A stretch of 64,000 nt of DNA, taken from contig CM071570.1 of NCBI GenBank assembly GCA_036426205.1, positions 252,720-316,719 of the forward strand, given 5' to 3'. The notes below the pieces were generated by a model. The model worked only from the letters and a program-made list of their open reading frames with translations, did not search any database and was not told where the DNA came from. The stretch is from Ascaphus truei. Taxonomy: Eukaryota; Chordata; Amphibia; Anura; Ascaphidae. Both the position numbers and the translations under genes were made by a program. Of the stretch, positions 56,804-64,000 are shown piece by piece (the stretch's first letter is position 1; every line of letters begins with the position of its first letter).

Positions 56804-57095
56804 GTTTCATATAAGGTATTACCGGGATGTTTTGGGTATGATGTTCGCAATAAATGAAATAAACAAGTCTCCGGATCTGTTACCCAATATATCTCTGGGC
56901 TTCAGTCTTTATGACTCCTGTATGTCTGAGCTTCGGGCCATTGGGGGGGCTTTGTCCCTGCTGTCAGGGAAGGGAAACCCGGCTCCTAGATATGACTGCC
57001 AGGCACCCTCCTTTATGGTCGGGATCATCGGAGAGCTTATGTCGGCTCTATCGCTTCCCATCGCTAGGATACTGGGCGTCCTCCACTACCCACAG
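56804..57095 (+). CDS. V2R gene 2, exon 2 (ligand-binding domain, first lobe)
   Basis: 292 nt, acceptor TTTCTTACAG, donor GTACGG. It encodes FHIRYYRDVLGMMFAINEIN, ISLGFSLYDSCMSELRAIGG, RYDCQAPSFMVGIIGELM and ARILGVLHYPQ. The RYDCQAP loop with its Cys is present, unlike in gene 1. 206 plus 292 nt is 166 codons exactly, so exon 3 begins in phase 0. Confidence 0.93.
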
Positions 57096-58154
57096 GTACG
57101 GAAAACAGGGACAAATATCTATAAATAAAGTGGGTTTACTTTCTCTCTCTATGAGATTGAGAATGAGAGAGAGAAAGAGAGAGAAAGAAAAAGAGTGAGA
57201 GAGAATCATATTGTAGTGCTTAGTTATAGATACATCAGTGTTGCAAACAGGATTATCCAACAGAACAATCCAGATGTCTTTCAATGTTTATTATAATAAA
57301 TGAAAAATATATGTGTATAAACAAATTAAGTGGAATACAAGTATATGATTAAATGCTCTTATTTAAAAACGTTCCAGGCCCCGGGTACAAACGTCAGCCC
57401 AAAAAGTGGTAAAGTCTTATAGTTTCTAATGCCACAGTTATAAGAAGCAGTTATAAGAAGCAGTTATAAGAAGCATGCATTCCTGAGTATAAAGTCCATC
57501 CTTAAATCAGTTTCAGGACCTTCAGAATCAGGTCACTTGGTGCAGCATGAATCAGAAACCCCAGTAAGGTGGCACCAGGTAACCATTCTGCTGAGGTGCA
57601 CTCAGTCATGTCATCAAACCCCCATATGGATCCGGTGATTTCCTTATCTTTCCCCGACACACTGTCACTTTGAGACTGCAAAGGGAAACACAAAGTTTAA
57701 AGTGTGTGAGTGCTCCAGTGAGACCAAACGGAGCCTGTGAGCCATGATAGTGTCAGTAACAATCACTCAGCTGTAGCACACTCTCCTTCACTGCTTCTCA
57801 CAGTATTTATAGTGAGGTGCTGAGAGATACAGATGTAGCAAGAGAGACTGTCTCCGAAACCGGGGCAGCTGCAGTCACGTGCCGGAGGATTAATGCTGTG
57901 GGGGGTCTGATCCGGAAGCTTGGGTCCCGTGTAGCGAGAGCGGGGACAGTCTCACTACATCTGTACAGGATAGGGAGAGGGAAGGCTATGTGGAAACGGA
58001 GTGGAGGGGAGAGAGGATGCGAGAGACTTGTGTAACAGGTTTCCCCCACCCTCTGGGAGATTTCCCTATTACCGGTGTTCTTGTGTTGCTCACCTGCTGG
58101 TTTACAGGATGTTGAGTTGTCCGCCGGCGGTAGTGGGGACAAACATGAACATTT
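57096..58154. other. V2R gene 2 intron 2, left part
   Basis: A GA-rich tract at 57140-57200 just after the donor matches the one in gene 1. At 57433-57475 a 15-bp unit (AGTTATAAGAAGC) is repeated three times. From 57810 to 58040 the sequence is GC-richer. No gene. Confidence 0.6.
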
Positions 58155-58650
58155 TCACTATTCTTTCAGATGGCGCAGCGCCTCCATCTCCAGCAGGCCC
58201 CAGTAGAACCGGGTGCAGTCCCTACAGGAGAACCCTCTGATACTCCCCCTATTAACTGCACTCACAGGCGGGAGTATATAAAACAGGAACAGCTTTATTC
58301 TCAACTCCAGGATACAGCATATTACTCATCCCTCTCTTGGATGGTCCCTGGACTCACCCCTCAGGGCTTGAGGCCCTTAAGGTCTATCCTCAGCACCTCT
58401 CTTATTCCCTAGTGGATTAAAAGGCAGATGTCCCACTCCCATAAAGGAGAGGAAAGAAGGTGGTCAGAGCCCTGACTCCACACTCCCAAGAACCAGACTA
58501 CATTTGGCTGTGCAGCCCCTTGTGTACACATGGGAGGTTCCTAGGTCTCAGCCCCGGATAGGGCAGCACACAGACCTTAGGACCACACCCTCTGTCACTC
58601 AAGGGAGCTGCTTACTGCAGGGGAAACCCAGATTAACCCTAACACTGCAT
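58155..58650 (-). repeat. LTR fragment of the A/B/C family
   Basis: It starts near CAGCGCCTCCATCTCCAGCA, has AATAAAGC on the minus strand near 58293 (rc of GCTTTATT) and the same order of blocks as the other LTRs in the window. Ends not resolved. Confidence 0.5.
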
Positions 58651-58859
58651 GCACTTTTACCACGTTTTATGTGTTAGGCAGGGCATATTAGTAGCAAAAA
58701 ATGATACATGGCTATACTTGTATGAGAATAAATATAAGTAGTCAGAAGATGACAGAGGTGTGAAAGGCAAATGGGCAGCGGGGAAAGGCTGAGTACCCAA
58801 GTCCAGGGAACAATGGCAGTCATCTGGGCTGGTAGTCAGATAGATAGATACACATGCAC

Positions 58860-58925
58860 TTAGATTGTATGTAATCTCTCTCTCTCTCTCTAAATATATA
58901 TATATACAGAGAGAGAGAGAGAGAC
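58860..58925. repeat. (CT)n-(TA)n-(GA)n microsatellite
   Basis: A self-complementary microsatellite: CT run, TA run, then GA run. Confidence 0.9.
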
Positions 58926-58982
58926 AGCAGCAGGCACTTCAAAGGCTATGCGAGGGTAGGTGCTTGTTCAACAGGAATGAAT

Positions 58983-59163
58983 AGTGAACCAATTATCCCA
59001 CCAGGAGACAGGAACAGCACTCAAGATATAATGCAAAAGTACATATTAAACACAAAATACAGTCCAAAAAATACTTTTTTGTGCCTGTATTTTGTGTTTA
59101 ATATATACTTTTGCATTATATCTTGAGTGCTGTTCCTGTCTCCTGGTGGGATAATTGGTTCAC
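58983..59163. repeat. Long near-perfect hairpin
   Basis: GTGAACCAATTATCCCACCA at the left mirrors its complement at the right end. The arms (58983-59064 and 59085-59163) differ by only a few bases around a centre near 59074. No ORF. Confidence 0.88.
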
Positions 59164-59282
59164 TAATATATATATATATATATATATATATAATAAAAAA
59201 ATAAAATATAATATAAAATAGATATATTAAAAGAGAGATATAGATATATATATATATATATGTATAATAATATATATATAGT

Positions 59283-59313
<31 letters not shown>

Positions 59314-59360
59314 TATATAATATATAGAATATAGATATAGATATATATATATAAGGAAAA
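59164..59360. repeat. (TA)n microsatellite, interrupted
   Basis: TA dinucleotide runs with a few other bases. Confidence 0.93.
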
Positions 59361-59362
59361 AA

Positions 59363-60185
59363 GGAGGAGAGAGCGCACGCCCATAGCGTAAAATTGTAAA
59401 TTTAATGAGGGGAAGGGGAGGAGGGGGTAAAAAATGCACTTACAAAAGTACAATAAAATCAAGCATTGCGTGATATAATCACCACCATCCGGTTAGTGCT
59501 GCAACATCTTGGGGCAGTCCCAGTCTTGCAGTATAAAGGATCGACGTCCCAGCAGATATCCAGGGCAGGTGATGCTGTACAATGCTGTGTTAGAGTCCTG
59601 GAAAGTGGCTCCGTATGATTCAAGCCTCTGCAGCACTCGCGCATGGATCAATCTGCTCCAGCGCTCGGTGATGACGTCAGTGTCAATGCGTCCGACGTAA
59701 TGATGCTCCCTGACGCGTTTCGTCACTCACGGGTAACTTTTTCAAAGGGAGTGAGTGAAACGCGTCAGGGAGCTTTCTGGGCTATGCTGAAGCAGGGAAC
59801 CCTAGCGGTGAGTCGCGCTTGTGTTTTCAAGGGGAGATTTTTCCAGGACCATGTGCCAACATGTATCCGTGAATCGGAAATGATTCCCGCGTACATTTAT
59901 AAGGGAACCGACAACACCGGACCTCAAGGTACTAGGCACATTCTGAAAAAACAATTCCTCCACAAACTTGACACTCATACCCCAGCAATCCCTGCTCGCT
60001 GGCACACCCGGAAAGGGAAAAACACACATAAAAGATTTTTAATACATGTTGTACATTGGAACAATACAATGTTACTGGGTCCAAGAACTAACTCTCTTGA
60101 AACCTTATACATGGAACAGGGGTAACCAAAACTGGGCTTAACCTTTATTTGTGAGACAGGTTACCCCCTACCGTCACAGATATAT
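59363..60185. mobile_element. PLE-tail fragment with back-to-back hammerhead remnants
   Basis: GCTCCCTGACGCGTTTCGTC (59704-59723) is mirrored by GACGAAACGCGTCAGGGAGC-like sequence at 59752-59772, so GAAACGCGTC occurs on both strands. The CTGATGA boxes are gone on both (TTTGAAAAAG and TTCAAAGG). The ORF-like sequence to the right (59643-60125) resembles no PLE or other protein that I recognise. Confidence 0.55.
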
Positions 60186-60191
60186 CTATAT

Positions 60192-60924
60192 GTAACCCTG
60201 TTTTTCCCCTCCCCACCCCCCAATCTCACATAGGGCCTATCATGGGGAATCTTGCTCTGGTTACTTCTTTGAGTGTGGTGCAAGCCTGCTGGTAACAGGG
60301 GCCCTGAGTTTCCCACATGGTGTTATAGGGGATGACAGGACAGGCTTCTGGGGTCTTGCCCAAATCGTACTCACAGGTGCAGCGCCTCCATCTCTTGCAG
60401 CCCCCAGGTGTATGGGGAGAAGTCTCTGCAGGCGAATCTCTTTACCTTCTTCCCAATAGACTTCACTCTCAGGACAGAAGTATGGTAAAACACAGGTCTC
60501 TTTATTCGGTCTCTCTATATTCAGCAGTCAGATATCAGCTTGTAGGGCTTCCACCCTCAGGATATCCCTGGACCTCACTCCCAGCCACTGGCCACCAGGG
60601 GCGGTCCTAGCTCTTCCCTTACTCTCTGGTAGAGTAAGGGGAACAGTCTCCCACCACTCCCCTAAGGGAGGGCACACAGTGTACAGAGCCCTGCACACTG
60701 CTCTTGGGTAGATCACGGTAGAGGCAACTGCCTAAATACAGGAAGTGCAGTGCCTTAAATACAGATCCACCCCTGTGCCTCTGATTGGACACAAGGCCTG
60801 ATTCAATGTACTTCAATGAGTGGGGAAAACCCATATTTACTCCTGGCAAACCTACCCTTACTAGGAATTACTGCCAGAAGGAGAGCAGACCTACAGTATA
60901 GCCCAAAACCAATCAGGGCTACAT
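60192..60924 (-). repeat. Solo LTR C
   Basis: It begins TGTAACCCTGTTTTTCCCC and ends AATCAGGGCTACA, flanked by TATA on both sides (60188-60191 and 60925-60928), a possible 4-bp target duplication. It shares CCCAATCTCACAT, the CTGGTAACAGG block, CAGCGCCTCCATCTC and a minus-strand AATAAAGAG signal with the LTRs of elements A and B. No internal region, so it arose by LTR-LTR recombination. Confidence 0.7.
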
Positions 60925-60928
60925 ATAT

Positions 60929-61890
60929 ATTAAAGATTAAAGCTAAGAACATAAGTCCCGGGTGATATATTAAACTTTCGGTCTAGGATGACTTTCCGCA
61001 GCCATTCCTCTTAGGTCGATCAGCCACCAATCAGCCACAGAGGGTGGCTGATTTGCAAGTTCTCTTGAATGAATAGCGTGAGATAACTGTTTTAGGAACA
61101 CATTGCCATTTACCGCATTGGGAATGTCCAATCTCATATTTCAGTAAATAGTCCATGTTGCTGTGAGGTCGCAACGACCTCTGGGTTTTCTGAGGGTTGG
61201 CTTTTATTCAGCCTCAAAACATGAACCAGAAAAGAGCTTACTTTCAGCATATTAGACCAATCCAAACAAATATTCCCAAACAACACTGTACCCTCTGACA
61301 GAAAGGTCCAGTCCTGACCAGGTCTGAGCCCTCAGGTAGATACTGTATGAGGGCTCCTGTGGCCTGGATGTCAGAATAGCCCTCAATAGGGTATGCAGGC
61401 TTATAGGCTGTTGGCAAGCCCTTGCAGGAAAAGGAGGGTTTAAGTCCAGTGGTCTCACAGGGAGTAAAGACAAAGAAACAGATGTTTTGAGAGGGTTTTC
61501 TTTTCTCCTCCTTCAGAGACACAGGGTGTGTGTATCCCTGGGTCACACAGAACCCAGACTACTGGGATATCCAGGCTTTTAAAGCCCTCTAATAATCCAG
61601 CTGAAACCTTGTTAATTAAGTAAGCCTGCTCTAATGCTGATATTAACCTGATCGCTGCTGGGCTGGACAGCTTTATATAAGTTTGCCATGCATAATTATT
61701 AGGCAGAGCATGTACCTTGTCACGGCCATCATTTGTGTGCTTTGTTTTTTTAATACATTTTTATAAAAACATAACCAGGCTAAAAAAAAAAAAAAAATCT
61801 TTTAAATAAGAGACAGGAAAATAATCAGGGAATGCAAGGTTTTTGGTTAATATACATGACCTGCTGATAATACAACATTCCCTTTTTCAG
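60929..61890. other. V2R gene 2 intron 2, right part
   Basis: No gene recognised. The last 50 bp (TTGGTTAATATACATGACCT ... CCTTTTTCAG) are nearly the same as the matching part of gene 1, including the branch/acceptor region. Confidence 0.65.
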
Positions 61891-62733
61891 ATCAGTCATG
61901 GAGCGACTCTTTCAGCACTGAGTGACAAAGTAAACTTCCCATCCTTCCTCCGTACCGTGCCTAGTAATATGTTTCAGAACATTGCTCTCACTCAGCTCAT
62001 AGGCCTGCTTGGTTGGACATGGGTGGGAATGCTGGTTGTGGACAATGATGCGGGGGAGCAGGGTGGGCAGGTTATCAAGGCTGGGATAGAGAAGAGTGGA
62101 AGCTGTGTGGCTTTTCTGGAGAAGATCCACATGAGTTACTCCAAGAGAAAGATCCAGAAAGTGGTAGATGTCATTAGCCAAAGTTCTGTTAATGTGATAG
62201 TCCTCCATAGCCCTGATGCCCATGTTATTGCTCTGCTTGATGCACTGTATGATGGGGGGGTGACTGGGAAAAACTACATATCATCTCCATCCTTTGTACA
62301 TACCCCTGGGCTCTTCTCCAAAAAGGCCTGGAAAGTTTTAAATGGGACTATTGGTATGATTCCAAATACAGGAACCATGCCGGGCTTTGAGGACTTTCTC
62401 CAGAACCTGCACCCATCCAGGTACTCTGAATATCCCTTCATCAGGCTCTTCTGGGAGAGAGCGTTCAACTGCAGGTGGCAAGAAGAGGAAGCAAGAGAGG
62501 ACACCTTAATTCCAGTAGCAATGCAGGAGTGGGTTCTCTGTACCGGGGAAGAAGAGCTTGGGGAGCTGATCCCCTCTTTATTTGAGATAAATGATCTCAG
62601 CTATACGTTTCATGCCTACCTGGCGGTGTATGCCTATGCACATGCTCTGCACACGCTCCTCATGTGCCCAACAGAGAGAGGATATGTACAGGAGGGAACA
62701 TGTGGTAATGTCAATGACATCCAACCTTGGCAG
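61891..62733 (+). CDS. V2R gene 2, exon 3 (Venus-flytrap ligand-binding domain)
   Basis: 843 nt, acceptor CCTTTTTCAG and donor GTAAAG, fully open. It encodes ISHGATLSALSDKVNFPSFL, RTVPSN, GWTWVGMLVVDNDAGEQGG, PGFEDFLQNLHPSRYSEYPF, LFWERAFNCRW, LCTGEEELGELIPSLFEIND and HAYLAVYAYAHALHTLL. Together exons 1-3 give 447 codons of an extracellular domain. Exons 4-6, including the seven-helix segment, must lie to the right of the window. Confidence 0.94.
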
Positions 62734-64000
62734 GTAAAGGGAATATCCGACATTCAAAATACACAGTTGGGCTATACCACAAGCACCACCGACTCTGCTC
62801 CATCATCCACACTTACCCCGATCCATGGAATCCTTTACACTGCTCATTCAGCTGCACCTATGTAATACTATACAAGCGTAGTCCCTTATAATACTCCACA
62901 AATACCCCTCCATCACTGGCTTATCAACAGAATCACTTGCACTGCTATAGCAACAGGACACCTAATATTTCCCGATTAGTCAGTATTTTATTTATAATAC
63001 TGTGCTTTGCTACATAATAACCCTCCCAATACCTAAAAGAACACCAATGGCATAACCCTAACACAGCAAAACACATAAGGAGAATGCTCACTGCCAGCCT
63101 CTCTCTACCTGAGCTGCTTAATGCCTGTTCTCACGCTGCCTATAAAGCGGAATCATAGACTGTATCTGAGCTCCTAATAGATACATCTTTCACTGTCTAT
63201 TAGATGGTAACAATCAAATATCTCACTGTCTCTGCTTGAGCTGCTTATAGCTGGGTCTCTCAGCATCACACGTATAGCTATAAGTACCTATATAAATATA
63301 GTTATAATGGAAGCCCCCTACCAAGAGTCAGTGTTGTACAGTAGCTCCAGTTCTGTGCTTGCCCTCTCGGTATTGCCCATGTATATATATGTGTGTGTTA
63401 CAGAGTATCCGAGTCCTGTGCTTGCCCTCTCAGTATTGCCCGTGTATATATATGTGTGTTACAGAGTATCCCAGTTCTGTGCTTGCCCTCTCGGTATTGC
63501 CCATGTATATATATGTGTATATCTCAGGTAGCAGCTGGGAACCAGGTACTCAGAGGACACTGTAACATTATAATTCGTGGGGTTGGTTTCTCTCACATCC
63601 CTTGGGCATCACGAAGTCCCAACACGTCCAGTGAATAACTGTACCATGGGGATCAGTAATTACAGGCTCGCCCTCACCTAATTACAGGGTCTCTACATCG
63701 GGGGAAATTGGATTTAATAGGGGATTAGTGATGGAATCTGCATGCTGTGTAACTTTATGGGGAGGAGAGACAGCTAAAGAGAGGATGCTGTGTAAGAAAA
63801 GAGACCTCAGACATTGGGCATATGGAGAAACCTGTCTTATTACAACATAATATAATGAGTGAGTCGGGTACAGATATAACAGGCAGAGGGTCACTATCTT
63901 ACTCCTTTTAAAGTGGCAAAGTTGCAGATCAGTGACATTATTATTATTTTTTAAAGTTCAAACAAATTTTTTAAATAAAAAATAATCAAAATGAATAATA
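62734..64000. other. V2R gene 2 intron 3, start
   Basis: No exon 4 was found before the window ends. The first 150 bp match the region after exon 3 of gene 1. A 60-62 bp tandem repeat lies at 63350-63525. Confidence 0.65.
63350..63525. repeat. 62-bp tandem repeat, about 2.7 copies
   Basis: The unit holds CTGTGCTTGCCCTCTC, GTATTGCCC and a TGTATATATATGTGTGTTAC tract. The open frames across it are by-products. Confidence 0.88.

Noticed and set aside
59643..60125. 160-codon plus-strand ORF
   Set aside because: It starts in a PLE tail and shows no recognised domain; likely chance.
1..64000. tRNA or rRNA genes
   Set aside because: No cloverleaf with conserved A and B boxes and no rRNA segment was recognised by eye; the tRNA-like words near the LTRs are primer-binding sites.

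Overview
The window looks like gene-poor, repeat-rich nuclear DNA from a vertebrate, most likely an anuran amphibian. Supporting signs are two vomeronasal type-2 receptor (V2R) genes, L1-type LINEs, several Penelope-like elements (PLEs) with hammerhead-ribozyme tails, a Ty3/gypsy fragment, a Tc1-like element and many foldback/MITE repeats. The species assignment is inference; the families are read directly from the sequence.

The only host genes I can support are two divergently oriented V2R genes. Gene 1 is on the minus strand: exon 2 at 17721-17985, exon 3 at 16432-17274, exon 4 at 11817-12035. Its exon 1 is not found, and exons 5-6 would lie left of 11817 or outside the window. Gene 2 is on the plus strand: exon 1 at 46235-46440, exon 2 at 56804-57095, exon 3 at 61891-62733, with the later exons beyond the window. 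Splice sites and phases agree in both. The exon 3s are each exactly 843 nt and flanking intron sequence is shared, so these are duplicated paralogues. The introns are packed with mobile elements.

Layout. 1-5240: L1-type LINE (minus). 5241-6110: PLE-like tail with an intact hammerhead ribozyme. 6117-10978: LTR retroelement A (minus), carrying other insertions. 11817-17985: V2R gene 1 with PLE1 antisense in intron 3. 18000-26060: nested repeats and PLE pieces, with a 37-bp direct repeat at the two sides. 26080-26680: 409-bp tandem repeat with an intact hammerhead (retrozyme-like). 27541-36905: PLE2 (minus), split by LTR retroelement B at 28506-33795. 37500-39391: gypsy pol fragment. 39876-41255: PLE3 (minus) with an intact hammerhead. 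41453-44625: a 3.2-kb palindrome. 46235 onward: V2R gene 2, whose intron 1 holds a minisatellite with an assembly gap, PLE4 with a 56-bp satellite built from its GIY-YIG motif, an L1 fragment and a Tc1 copy. Intron 2 holds LTR fragments, a long hairpin and a PLE tail.

The strongest leads are four hammerhead ribozymes with intact cores, at least five decayed ones, the retrozyme-like dimer, the GIY-YIG-derived satellite, and a family of LTR elements with a zinc-ribbon ORF but no visible pol.
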